Shown: in pieces, positions 1 to 9,916 of the stretch
Layout of the letters: every line of letters starts with the position of its first letter
How positions within the stretch are numbered: the first letter of the stretch is position 1
Assembly (NCBI RefSeq): GCF_001717955.1
Contig: NZ_CP014168.1
Location: 3,133,501-3,197,500 of the forward strand
DNA: 64,000 nucleotides
Direction of reading: 5' to 3'
Origin: Sphingomonas panacis
Lineage (GTDB): Bacteria; Pseudomonadota; Alphaproteobacteria; Sphingomonadales; Sphingomonadaceae
The notes under the pieces: generated by a model
Seen by the model: the letters and a program-made list of their open reading frames with translations, nothing else
What the model was told of the DNA's origin: nothing
The model's database searches: none
Made by a program: the position numbers and the translations under genes

Positions 1-299
1 CACAGGCTGTCGAGCCGGAGCTTGCGCCCGCCGAGATCGAACGCGCAGCCTTCCGCGAAGGCGGCGACGTGTTTGGCGAGCTTCTTGGCGAGATCGCTGA
101 AGGCGGGGTCGCGCTGCGGCAGGTCGCCCAGCGAGGCATAGCTGGTGTAGCCGCGGTAATTGTGTTGCTTCGACCACGCGCGCCCGGCGCGGTCCTCCTG
201 CGCGAACATCAGGCAGGATTGCTCCAGTTCCTCGAGCATGCGCGGATCGGCGAGGCTGCCCTCATACACCGGAGTCGCGAACAGGGTGCGGATGGTCAT
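1..299 (-). CDS. 2OG-Fe(II) oxygenase-like protein (TIGR02466-type), 3' end outside window
   Basis: Only the first ~99 codons lie in the window; the gene runs off the left edge. The N-terminus reads MTIRTLFATPVYEGSL and then an acidic helix with YRGYTSYASLGDLPQRDP, which resembles the uncharacterised TIGR02466/PF13759 family of putative 2-oxoglutarate/Fe(II) oxygenases. The iron-binding H-x-D...H residues would lie outside the window, so activity cannot be judged. The ATG at 299-297 overlaps the pth stop (ATGA), so the gene is translationally coupled to pth and probably co-transcribed from rplY-pth. The family call rests on recollection of the N-terminal pattern and is moderate. Confidence 0.6.
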   Translation of the reverse strand, partial: MTIRTLFATPVYEGSLADPRMLEELEQSCLMFAQEDRAGRAWSKQHNYRGYTSYASLGDLPQRDPAFSDLAKKLAKHVAAFAEGCAFDLGGRKLRLDSL

Positions 300-871
300 T
301 TGCCGTCTCCAAGGCGTAGCGCGACATCGTTCATGAAGCGCACGTCGTCGCCCTTGGCGAGCCACGGCGCTTCGGCTGCGACCGCGCCGAGCATGTCGGA
401 GAGCGGGTCCATCTCGGCCTTGGCGTAATTGCCGAGCACGTAGGGCGAAACCTTGTCCTTGTGCCCGGGATGGCCGATGCCGAGCCGGATGCGGCGGAAC
501 GCGTTGCCGATATGCGCCTCGGTCGAGCGCAGGCCGTTATGCCCGGCGGTGCCGCCGCCGACCTTCACCTTGACGCGGAACGGCGCGATATCGAGTTCAT
601 CGTGGAAGACGGTGACGTCGCCGGTGTCGAGCTTGTAGAAGCGCATCGCCTCGCCGACGCTGCGGCCGCTTTCGTTCATGAAGGTGGCCGGCTTGAGCAG
701 CAGGATTTTGTCAGGGCCGATGCGGCCTTCCTGAGTCCAGCCCTGGAACGCCTTCTTGACGGGCGAAAAGCCGTGGAGATCGGCGATCGTGTCGATCGCC
801 ATGAAGCCGACATTGTGGCGGTTGAGCGCATATTGCGCGCCCGGATTGCCGAGACCGACCCAGATTTGCAC
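296..871 (-). CDS. pth: peptidyl-tRNA hydrolase
   Basis: Hydrolyses peptidyl-tRNA released from stalled ribosomes, recycling tRNA in the cytoplasm. The 191-residue product opens with VQIWVGLGNPGAQYALNRHN, giving the family's conserved Asn9 and catalytic His19 (E. coli Asn10/His20), followed by LLKPATFMNESG, FHDELD and GGGTAGHNGLRS signatures. I chose the GTG at 871 because the conserved N-terminus begins there and a GGGAGA ribosome site sits six bases upstream. An in-frame ATG at 1015 would add 48 residues translated from repeat DNA and is unlikely. It follows rplY on the same strand, a common bacterial pairing, and its stop overlaps the next start. Confidence 0.97.
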   Translation of the reverse strand: MQIWVGLGNPGAQYALNRHNVGFMAIDTIADLHGFSPVKKAFQGWTQEGRIGPDKILLLKPATFMNESGRSVGEAMRFYKLDTGDVTVFHDELDIAPFRVKVKVGGGTAGHNGLRSTEAHIGNAFRRIRLGIGHPGHKDKVSPYVLGNYAKAEMDPLSDMLGAVAAEAPWLAKGDDVRFMNDVALRLGDGK

Positions 872-1141
872 TAAAGTCTCCCTCTCCCCTCTGGGGCAGG
901 GCAATCGCATATGGAAATCCAATCGCCGGAAACCGAGTATTCGGAAAGTCCAAATCCCGAAAATCGGCACTTTTCCGCGCAACGCGAAAATTGCGAAAAG
1001 CCCGGTTTGCGACACAAAATTTCATATGCGATTGCCCTGCCTCTGGGGAGAGGGCTGGGGAGAGGGGCAGTGCTAGAGCGCAGCGCCCGTTACTGCCCCT
1101 CTCCCAACCCTCTCCCCGGAGGGGAGAGGGCTTTCGTTCGA
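872..1141. repeat. composite palindromic repeat between rplY and pth
   Basis: This 270-base gap holds three nested inverted repeats. One is an 18-base perfect pair (896-913 with 1023-1040, GCAGGGCAATCGCATATG and its complement) enclosing about 110 A-rich bases. The second is a GGGGAGAGGG-type arm (1045-1071) against its complement (1092-1117), differing by one mismatch and one indel. The third is the tight hairpin 1108-1130. It encodes nothing convincing. The CTCTCCCC/GGGGAGAG ends recall the element inside glyS at 6175-6311. This looks like a dispersed intergenic palindrome of REP/MITE type; no transposase is visible. Confidence 0.8.
1108..1130. terminator. hairpin just downstream of rplY
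   Basis: Perfect 10-base stem CCCTCTCCCC / GGGGAGAGGG with a GGA loop, 11 bases beyond the rplY stop in the direction of transcription. It lacks a clear U-run, so termination or mRNA 3'-end protection is inferred from position only; it is also part of the composite palindrome. Confidence 0.45.
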
Positions 1142-1789
1142 TTACTCGGCTTCCGGTGCTGCCTCGGCGGCCTGCGCCTCGGCGACGGCGGCATCAGCCT
1201 CCTCGTCGGCGACGGTCGGCACGGTCGGCGGGACGATCGTCGCGATGGTGAAGTCGCGGTCGGTGATCGCCGGCGTCACGCCCTTGGGCAGCGTCACGTT
1301 CGAGATGTGGATCGAATCGCCGATCTCGCGGCCAGCCAGCGAGATGGTGATGTCGTCGGGGATCGCGGCCGCGTCGCAGACCAGCTCGATCTCGTGCTGG
1401 ACGATGTTGAGCACGCCCTTGCCGGTCTTGATGCCGGGGGCCTCGTCCTCATCGGTGAACACGACCGGCACGCTGACGTGAACGGTGGTGTGCGCGCCGA
1501 TGCGCAGGAAATCGACGTGAACCGGACGATCGGTGACGGCATCGAACGCAACGTCCTTGGGGAGCGTGCGGACGGTCTTGCCGCCGGTTTCGATCATCAC
1601 CTGGGAATTCATGAAGTGACCCGTCATGAGGAGACGCATCAGCGCCTTTTCCTCGACGTGGATCGCCAGGGGTTCCTGGTTGTTGCCATAGACGACGGCG
1701 GGTACGCGGCCTTCACGACGAAGCAAACGGGAGGCTCCCTTGCCAACCTGTTCGCGCGTCTCGGCTGCGAGCGTCAGTTGTTCGCTCAT
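1142..1789 (-). CDS. rplY: 50S ribosomal protein L25/general stress protein Ctc
   Basis: Binds 5S rRNA in the large ribosomal subunit. The 215-residue protein is the long CTC-type L25: an N-terminal 5S-binding domain (about residues 1-95, with [20 protein letters not shown]) and a C-terminal beta domain (about 100-185), then an Ala/Glu-rich acidic tail typical of alphaproteobacterial copies. The ATG at 1789 has GGAGA upstream. It heads a minus-strand group with pth and the downstream oxygenase-like gene, though a large palindromic repeat separates rplY from pth. The neighbouring small gene at 1970 is divergent, so the 180 bases between them should carry both promoters. Confidence 0.96.
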   Translation of the reverse strand: MSEQLTLAAETREQVGKGASRLLRREGRVPAVVYGNNQEPLAIHVEEKALMRLLMTGHFMNSQVMIETGGKTVRTLPKDVAFDAVTDRPVHVDFLRIGAHTTVHVSVPVVFTDEDEAPGIKTGKGVLNIVQHEIELVCDAAAIPDDITISLAGREIGDSIHISNVTLPKGVTPAITDRDFTIATIVPPTVPTVADEEADAAVAEAQAAEAAPEAE

Positions 1790-1969
1790 TGCAGATCTCC
1801 GAAATACGTTGGTTCAAATCCGCTCAGGCCTCCAGGGATGACCCTGACCGGAAGGCGGCGCGCATAGCGGAAGCGCGTGCGAAGGGCAAGGCGAGATGCG
1901 CGCGCGGCCCGGCTGGACACCGCCGCAAGGCTCCCCATATCGGCGGGAGAGCATAAAAGGAGAGTGCCA

Positions 1970-2125
1970 ATGTCCGAGAACAACCAGGCCGAGTGGAAGA
2001 AGGAACTCGCCATCCTTCTCGACAAGATCCAGACCTATCCGTCGCAGGATTCGACCGAGACGCGCGAACGTATCCGCGTGCTCAACGCGCTGATCGCCTC
2101 GCACGAGCAGAAGGTCGAGGCGTAG
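1970..2125 (+). CDS. small conserved-looking protein, 51 aa
   Basis: Function not recognised. The product starts MSENNQAEWKKELAILLDK and is a short, hydrophilic, mostly helical protein with no signal peptide, cysteine or membrane segment. It is accepted as a gene because it has a strong AAGGAG ribosome site eight bases before the ATG, fills the only coding-like frame between rplY and ppdK, and its amino-acid composition is that of a real protein. It lies divergent to rplY and converges on ppdK, whose stop is 24 bases away. No functional inference is made. Confidence 0.75.
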   Translation: MSENNQAEWKKELAILLDKIQTYPSQDSTETRERIRVLNALIASHEQKVEA

Positions 2126-2149
2126 CGCCCCGACCTTCGCGCGGAGCGA

Positions 2150-4852
<2,703 letters not shown>

Positions 4853-4912
4853 GTCTTTCTCCAGAATTTCGTTTCGCGCGTTGTGCATCGCAGCACGAAA
4901 GAATTCAAGTCA

Positions 4913-4934
4913 GGTGCGCTAAATTGATCGCACC
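4913..4934. other. hairpin upstream of ppdK
   Basis: GGTGCG and CGCACC form a six-base perfect stem with a ten-base loop about 60 bases upstream of the ppdK start. It may be a protein site or a leader hairpin; nothing more can be said. Confidence 0.3.
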
Positions 4935-4939
4935 ATGTC

Positions 4940-4953
4940 TGTTAGCGCTATCC
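4940..4953. promoter_or_regulatory. LacI-family-like operator upstream of ppdK
   Basis: TGTTAGCGCTATCC is a palindrome centred on AGCGCT (10 of 14 positions symmetric) about 90 bases before the ppdK start. Read on the ppdK strand, GGATAGCGCTAACA resembles sugar-responsive LacI-family sites such as the TGGTAGCGCTAACA box known from xanthomonads. A similar site occurs at 51780-51793. No LacI-family gene is in this window, so the regulator would be elsewhere; functional assignment is inference. Confidence 0.4.
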
Positions 4954-4988
4954 GTCAATTGTCAGAGTTATCCAAGTTACCGCTAAGA

Positions 4989-7436
4989 TCAGCCTTCGAT
5001 CTTCGAGAAGTCGGCAACGCTGTGGACCGCCGTGCGGACTCGCGCGAGCAGCTTGAGGCGTGCGTCGCGCTTGGCGGGATCGGCATCATTGACGATGACG
5101 GTCTCGAAAAACGCGTCGATCGGCGCGCGCAGCGTGGCGAGCGCCGCCATCGCTGCCTCGAAATCCTCATGCGCGACGGCATCGGCGGCGGCCGGCTCGG
5201 CCGCGTCGAGCGCGGCGAGGAGGGCGGCCTCGGCGGGTTCGGGCGCATATCTCGCTTCGTCTCCCCTCCCTGGAAGGGAGGGGGCGGGGGTGGGTTCGCC
5301 TTGGGAACGCGCGTCGGTCGCCTCGGGGCGACCCACCCCCAGCCCCTCCCTTCCAGGGAGGGGAGCAGGTTGCGCGAACCCCTCCTTCTTCAGAATATTC
5401 GCCGCCCGCTTGTACCCGGCGAGCAGATTTGCCCCATCCTCGGTGTCGACGAACGCCTGCAACGCATGGACGCGTGCAAGCAGCCGGACGAGATCGTCCT
5501 CCCCGCCGAGCGCGAACACCGCGTCGATCAGGTCGTGACGGACGCCGGCTTCGCGTTGCTGGACTTTGAGGCGGTCGGCGAAGAAGGTAACTGCCTCAAA
5601 CCCAATATCTCGTGAGCGTTTGAATCTAATTTCAAACGCCTCAGAATATTTAGCGTCAGCCTGCGTCCGAAGTTGGCCGAACATATCAATCGCGACGTCA
5701 GAACCTGTGCGGACGAATCTGATTAATTGTGTAAATGCGTCAGCAGCCGCAGTGTTCGGCTCTGGTAGACTGTCGAAGGGCGAGCGCCAGGCAGCGTGAG
5801 CAATGATCGGCATCAGCTCCATCCGCAGGTTATTGGCTTGCAAGAGCCGGATAGCTGCCAAAGCAGCACGGCGTAGCGCGAAGGGATCTTTAGAACCGGT
5901 CGGTTTCTCATCGATCGCGAAAAAGCAGGCAATCGTATCCAGCTTATCCGCCAGCGATACCGCCACCGTCACCGGATCGGTCGGCACGTCGTCGCCCTGG
6001 CCGACCGGCTTGTAGTGATCGCGGATCGCCGCCGCGACGCGCGGATCTTCGCCTTGCGCGGCGGCGTAATAGCCGCCCATCAGGCCCTGCAATTCGGGGA
6101 ACTCGCCGACCATGCCGGTGACGAGATCGGCCTTCGCCAGCCGTGCGGCGCGCTCGGCGAGATCGGCCAGATTTCCCTCTCCCCTTGTGGGAGAGGGAGG
6201 GAGCGACGCAGTCGCGGAAGGGTGAGGGGGCGTGAGGCTCGGAACGTCCCCCTCACCCTTCCCACTCGCTGAAGCGAGCGGGCCCCTTCCCTCTCCCACA
6301 GGGGGAGAGGGAGATTTGACGATGCCCTCTTCCACCAGCCAGCGCGCCAATTTCGCGACGCGCTCGACCTTGTCGGCGACGGTGCCGAGCTTTTCGTGGA
6401 ACACGATCCGGTCGAGCTTCGCCGCCTGTTCGGCGAGCGGCACCTTCAAATCGGTCTCGTAGAAGAACTTCGCGTCGCTGAGCCGCGCCGCGAGCACCTT
6501 CTGGTTGCCCTCGACGATCTTCGCGCCGCCGTCGACCGCGTCGATATTGGCGGTGCAGACGAATGCGTTGGCGAGGCTCCCGCTGGCGTCGCGGCACACG
6601 AAATATTTCTGGTTCACCCGCGCGGTGAGCTGGATCACCTCGGGCGGAACGCTGAGGAACGCTTCGTCGAAGCGCCCGAGCAGCGGCACCGGCCATTCGG
6701 TGAGCCCGGCGTTCTCGGCCAGCAGGCCCTCGTCGCGGACCAGCTCAAGGTTGGCCTTGCGCGCCGCCATCGTCGCGCCGAGCGCGATGATCTGGCGGCG
6801 CTCGTCCTGATCGACGACGACGTGGCAGGCGCGCAGTTTCTCGACATAGTCGCTCGCCGAGCCGATCGTGATGACGCCGGGATGGTGGGAGCGATGCCCG
6901 ACCGTCGCCGCGCCCGCGACGACGCCGGCGATCTCGCATGGCACGACATCCTCGCCGAACAAGGCGACGATGCCTTGCAGCGGGCGCACCCAGCGCAGCG
7001 ATTCCATCGTCAACGACGCCTCGCCCCAGCGCATCGACTTGGGCCAGGGGAAGGCGCGGATCACGGCGGGGATCGCTTCGGCGAGCACGTCGGCGGTGGC
7101 GCGGCCGGGTTTGTCGATCACCGCGAAGAACACGCCGTCCCGCTCGACGAGCTGCTCGCGCGTCAGCCCGGTCTTGCGCAGGAAGCCGTCGAGCGCCTGC
7201 GGCGGCGCGCTGTTCTTCGGCCCCTTGGTTTCTTCCGAAACCGCGGCGGTCGCCTGCGGCAGATCGCGCGCGATCAGCGCGAGCCGGCGCGGCGTCGCGA
7301 AGGTGACGATCACGTCGGTGTGGAGGCCGGATTTCGCCAGCTCGGCCGCGAACAGCCGCGCGAGATCGTCGCGCGCCTTGTCCTGCATGCGCGCGGGGAT
7401 TTCCTCCGAGCGGAGTTCGAGGAGGAAGTCGGTCAT
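4989..7436 (-). CDS. glyS: glycyl-tRNA synthetase beta subunit carrying two palindromic insertions
   Basis: Beta subunit of the alpha2beta2 glycyl-tRNA synthetase; contributes tRNA binding while GlyQ carries the catalytic core. The frame is open for 815 residues, well above the roughly 690 of E. coli. The start MTDFLLELRSEEIPARMQ and blocks such as FVQL-free ARVNQKYFVCRD, EFPELQGLMGGYYA and DPFALRRAALAAIRLL are typical. Two stretches do not belong to the family. Residues ~376-421 (DNA 6175-6311) and ~691-725 (DNA 5261-5365) are Pro/Gly/Ser/Glu-rich peptides translated from long inverted repeats, yet the frame continues through both. The ATG at 7436 has GGAGAG upstream. A low-GC patch lies at 5581-5940. 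It follows glyQ, separated by two more palindromes. Confidence 0.95.
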   Translation of the reverse strand: MTDFLLELRSEEIPARMQDKARDDLARLFAAELAKSGLHTDVIVTFATPRRLALIARDLPQATAAVSEETKGPKNSAPPQALDGFLRKTGLTREQLVERDGVFFAVIDKPGRATADVLAEAIPAVIRAFPWPKSMRWGEASLTMESLRWVRPLQGIVALFGEDVVPCEIAGVVAGAATVGHRSHHPGVITIGSASDYVEKLRACHVVVDQDERRQIIALGATMAARKANLELVRDEGLLAENAGLTEWPVPLLGRFDEAFLSVPPEVIQLTARVNQKYFVCRDASGSLANAFVCTANIDAVDGGAKIVEGNQKVLAARLSDAKFFYETDLKVPLAEQAAKLDRIVFHEKLGTVADKVERVAKLARWLVEEGIVKSPSPPVGEGRGPLASASGKGEGDVPSLTPPHPSATASLPPSPTRGEGNLADLAERAARLAKADLVTGMVGEFPELQGLMGGYYAAAQGEDPRVAAAIRDHYKPVGQGDDVPTDPVTVAVSLADKLDTIACFFAIDEKPTGSKDPFALRRAALAAIRLLQANNLRMELMPIIAHAAWRSPFDSLPEPNTAAADAFTQLIRFVRTGSDVAIDMFGQLRTQADAKYSEAFEIRFKRSRDIGFEAVTFFADRLKVQQREAGVRHDLIDAVFALGGEDDLVRLLARVHALQAFVDTEDGANLLAGYKRAANILKKEGFAQPAPLPGREGLGVGRPEATDARSQGEPTPAPSLPGRGDEARYAPEPAEAALLAALDAAEPAAADAVAHEDFEAAMAALATLRAPIDAFFETVIVNDADPAKRDARLKLLARVRTAVHSVADFSKIEG
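5261..5365. repeat. palindromic element A inside glyS
   Basis: A 105-base (35-codon) element whose arms 5261-5300 and 5325-5365 begin CTCCCCTCCCTGGAAGGG and its complement and match at nearly all of the first 38 positions. On the glyS strand it encodes a low-complexity peptide containing LPGREGLGVG and APSLPGRG without a stop codon. Its length is a multiple of three, so it is frame-neutral. No transposase or clear target duplication is visible. Confidence 0.85.
6175..6311. repeat. palindromic element B inside glyS
   Basis: About 137 bases bounded by CCCTCTCCCC and its complement, with a second internal pairing (GAAGGGTGAGGGGG against CCCCCTCACCCTTC). AGATTT occurs directly on both sides (6169-6174 and 6312-6317), which could be a target-site duplication. 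It adds roughly 46 residues, including SPSPPVGEGRGPL and PPSPTRGEG, to GlyS between the conserved segments ending EEGIVK and starting NLADLAERAARLAKADL. Exact boundaries are uncertain by a few bases. Confidence 0.82.
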
Positions 7437-7446
7437 GATGCTCTCC

Positions 7447-7548
7447 GTTCCCCCGCGAAGGCGGGGGTCCAGCCTCGGCGCGCAGCGCCGATCGCGCTGG
7501 CGCACGAGATGTTGGTTGGGGTCTGGACCCCCGCCTTCGCGGGGGAAC
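7447..7548. repeat. palindromic element C between glyS and glyQ
   Basis: Perfect 26-base arms (7447-7472 and 7523-7548, built on CCCCCGCGAAGGCGGGGG) separated by 50 bases. It begins only 11 bases upstream of the glyS start codon, so it would lie in the glyQ-glyS mRNA just before the glyS ribosome site. It is of a different sequence family from elements A, B and D. Confidence 0.85.
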
Positions 7549-7578
7549 AGCGGTTTACGTAAACGGGGTGGCTCGAAA

Positions 7579-7668
7579 CCGTCTCCCCGGCGCAGGCCGG
7601 GGCCGCTGCGTTACTGAACGAACCGGGTGCCCCATACACAGCGGCCCCGGCCTGCGCCGGAGCGACGG
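7579..7668. repeat. palindromic element D between glyS and glyQ
   Basis: Arms 7579-7608 and 7639-7668, built on CCGGCGCAGGCCGGGG, agree at 28 of 30 positions and enclose 30 bases. It starts 13 bases downstream of the glyQ stop. Each arm is itself partly self-complementary, so strong RNA structure is expected at the end of glyQ; it could act as a terminator, attenuator or processing signal. Confidence 0.83.
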
Positions 7669-7680
7669 TTTTGAGGGTCA

Positions 7681-8601
7681 TCACGCGGCCCACCCGTTCT
7701 TCTCCATCCACGACGCACACGCGCCCTTCGCGAGATCGCGCACGCGGCCCATATACGCCTGCCGTTCCGCCACCGAGATCACCCCGCGCGCTTGCAGCAG
7801 GTTGAAGACGTGGCTCGCCTTGATCGCCTGTTCGTAGGCGGGGATCGGCAGCTTCGCCTCCAGACAGCTTTCGCATTCGGCGGTGGCCTTGCGGAACAGG
7901 TCGAACAGCCGCTCGGTATCGGCGACCTCGAAGTTCCACGTGCTCATCTGGCGCTCGTTCTCCAGGAACACGTCGCCATAGGTCATCTGCGGTTGGTTGC
8001 CCTCGGCATCGTTGAAGGCGAGATCGTACACGCTGTCCTTGTTCTGGAGGTACAGCGCGAGCCGCTCCAGCCCATAGGTCAGTTCGCCCGCGACGGGCTT
8101 GCAGTCATAGCCGCCCATCTGCTGGAAATAGGTGAACTGCGTGACCTCCATGCCATCGCACCACACTTCCCAGCCAAGCCCCCATGCGCCGAGCGTCGGG
8201 CTTTCCCAATCGTCCTCGACGAAGCGGATGTCGTGGCGGGTGAAATCGATGCCGATCGCGGCGAGGCTGCCGAGGTACAGCTCCTGCAAGTCGGGCGGGC
8301 TCGGCTTCAGGATCACCTGATATTGGTAATAATGCTGGAGCCGGTTGGGGTTCTCGCCATAGCGGCCGTCGGTGGGGCGGCGGCACGGCTGGACGAACGC
8401 GGCGTTCCACGGGTTCGGGCCGAGCGCGCGCAGCGTCGTCGCCGGGTGGAAGGTGCCGGCGCCCATCTCCATGTCATACGGTTGCAGGATCAGGCAGCCA
8501 TGCGCGCTCCAGTAATCGTGAAGCGTCAGGATCATGCGCTGGAAGCTCAGCGGCCCGCCGGGAGCGGGGCGGGCGGGAGCGGAGAGGTGGCTTGCGGCCA
8601 A
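7681..8601 (-). CDS. glyQ: glycyl-tRNA synthetase alpha subunit
   Basis: Catalytic subunit charging tRNA-Gly with glycine. The 306-residue product carries the class II core with [74 protein letters not shown] and [10 protein letters not shown], matching E. coli GlyQ nearly end to end (303 residues). No ATG fits the N-terminus: the internal Met at residue 23 sits inside the conserved first helix. The TTG at 8601 with GAGGA eight bases upstream is therefore the likely start. It is followed by glyS after two palindromic repeats, so the pair may be co-transcribed. It is divergent from the TraB/GumN gene at 8722. Confidence 0.96.
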   Translation of the reverse strand: MAASHLSAPARPAPGGPLSFQRMILTLHDYWSAHGCLILQPYDMEMGAGTFHPATTLRALGPNPWNAAFVQPCRRPTDGRYGENPNRLQHYYQYQVILKPSPPDLQELYLGSLAAIGIDFTRHDIRFVEDDWESPTLGAWGLGWEVWCDGMEVTQFTYFQQMGGYDCKPVAGELTYGLERLALYLQNKDSVYDLAFNDAEGNQPQMTYGDVFLENERQMSTWNFEVADTERLFDLFRKATAECESCLEAKLPIPAYEQAIKASHVFNLLQARGVISVAERQAYMGRVRDLAKGACASWMEKNGWAA

Positions 8602-8721
8602 GAACTGTATCCTCGCGGGTGTCTAATGGCACCGGGCTTTGGCGTATGGCCGAAACAGGGTCAACCGTCCGCGCCGCGCCCGATTGACGGCGCGGCGGGT
8701 TTGCGCTTCATCGGCGCCATC

Positions 8722-9846
8722 ATGGCGCGCATTGGTCTCGCTTTGCCGCGAGCGGGCGGGTCTGGGGTACGTGGTGCCCTGACGGCCGTGCTGTCGCTGT
8801 GCTGGGCGACCGCCCCGGCGTCGGCGCAACGCATCGCCTATGCCGGCGTTCCGGCCAGCCAGACGCTTACGCTTTCCGGCCAGCCGGTCGTGGCCGGCCC
8901 ACGGATCGTCTACGCGGCACTTCCGCTCGACGATCAGACCGCGCCGCCGGCAGCGCCGCTCGACGACGACGCGATCTCGCCCGAGGAAGCGGCGCGCAGT
9001 GCGGACGCGCTGCTGCTGTCGCAGCTTTCCCAGAATTATCGTCCGCATCCGGCGATCTGGCGGATCGGCGACCGCGACACGGCGATCTATCTGTTCGGCA
9101 CGGTGCATGTGCTGCCTCCCGGCTTCGCGTGGCGCGACGCCGCGATCGACGCGATCGTCGCCAGGGCCGACACGCTGATCGTCGAGGCGATTGATGCTGA
9201 TGCCGTGCCAGACTTTGCCACCGCGCATGATGGCGACACGCCGCTGCCGCCGCTCGCCGCGCGCGTCTCGCCCGATCACCGCGCCGCGCTGGGGCGTTTC
9301 ACCGACACGCTGCCGCCCGAAGCGGCTGGCATCATGGATGAAATGCCGACCTGGATCGCCGCGATCGCGGTCGGCTTCGTGCGCGACACGCAGGCGGGCG
9401 AACTGCCCGGTCCCGGCGCCGACGACTGGATCGAGGCGCAATTCCGCAGCCGCCACAAACCGGTCATCGCGATCGAGGATGCCGCAAAGGTGATGGCGCA
9501 GGTGAGCGCGGTGCCCGAGGCCGAGCAGCGCCGGTCGCTCGACAAGGCGCTCGATACGCCAGCGCCGACTCGTGCCGAACGCCGCGGGCCGACTCACGCC
9601 TGGGCACAGGGCGACCTCGGCGCCGGCTCGGCGCTGACACGCGAGATGATGGCGACGAGCGGTGGCGATGCGCTGGGTGGCGCGCTGCTCGCGCACCGCA
9701 ACCGGGCCTGGGCGGACGCGCTGGTGCGACGGCTGAAAATGCCCGGCACCGCCTTGTTCGCGGCCGGGGCAGGGCATTTCATCGGCCCCGATTCGGTGCT
9801 GGCGCTGCTGCGCAAGCGCGGCGTGCGGGTGACGCGCGTGCAATAG
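8722..9846 (+). CDS. TraB/GumN family protein (first of two)
   Basis: Function in bacteria is poorly defined; the TraB/GumN (PF01963) family is related to eukaryotic TRABD proteins and Tiki proteases. From the ATG at 8722 it is 374 residues with a signal peptide ending near TAPASA-Q, a variable linker, then the family core: AIWRIGDRDTAIYLFGTVHVLPPGF, an acidic strand TLIVEAID, and the C-terminal GTALFAAGAGHFIGPDSV with its conserved Gly-His. The upstream ATG at 8626 is possible but has no better ribosome site and would mask the signal peptide. A second, more compact paralogue follows 70 bases later. Confidence 0.85.
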   Translation: MARIGLALPRAGGSGVRGALTAVLSLCWATAPASAQRIAYAGVPASQTLTLSGQPVVAGPRIVYAALPLDDQTAPPAAPLDDDAISPEEAARSADALLLSQLSQNYRPHPAIWRIGDRDTAIYLFGTVHVLPPGFAWRDAAIDAIVARADTLIVEAIDADAVPDFATAHDGDTPLPPLAARVSPDHRAALGRFTDTLPPEAAGIMDEMPTWIAAIAVGFVRDTQAGELPGPGADDWIEAQFRSRHKPVIAIEDAAKVMAQVSAVPEAEQRRSLDKALDTPAPTRAERRGPTHAWAQGDLGAGSALTREMMATSGGDALGGALLAHRNRAWADALVRRLKMPGTALFAAGAGHFIGPDSVLALLRKRGVRVTRVQ

Positions 9847-9879
9847 CCAGACTTTGGGCTGGCGGGACGCTGCGGATTC

Positions 9880-9885
9880 TATAAT
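9880..9885 (+). promoter_or_regulatory. possible -10 element before the second TraB/GumN gene
   Basis: Perfect TATAAT in the 70-base gap, 31 bases before the ATG at 9917. The matching -35 region is poor (GGCTGG at 17-base spacing), so this is only suggestive. Confidence 0.35.
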
Positions 9886-9916
9886 CGGCGCCGTTCGGCT
9901 TTGTGGGATGTGAACG

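Noticed and set aside
872..1015. N-terminal extension of pth to the ATG at 1015
   Set aside because: The extra 48 residues are translated repeat DNA; the GTG at 871 has a good ribosome site and gives the conserved N-terminus.
1810..1820. GGTTCAAATCC resembling a tRNA T-loop
   Set aside because: The flanking bases do not form a T-arm stem and no anticodon or acceptor arms can be found around it.
7792..8721. Plus-strand extension of the first TraB/GumN frame into glyQ
   Set aside because: It reads antisense through conserved glyQ and would place the signal peptide in mid-protein; the gene is taken to start at 8722.
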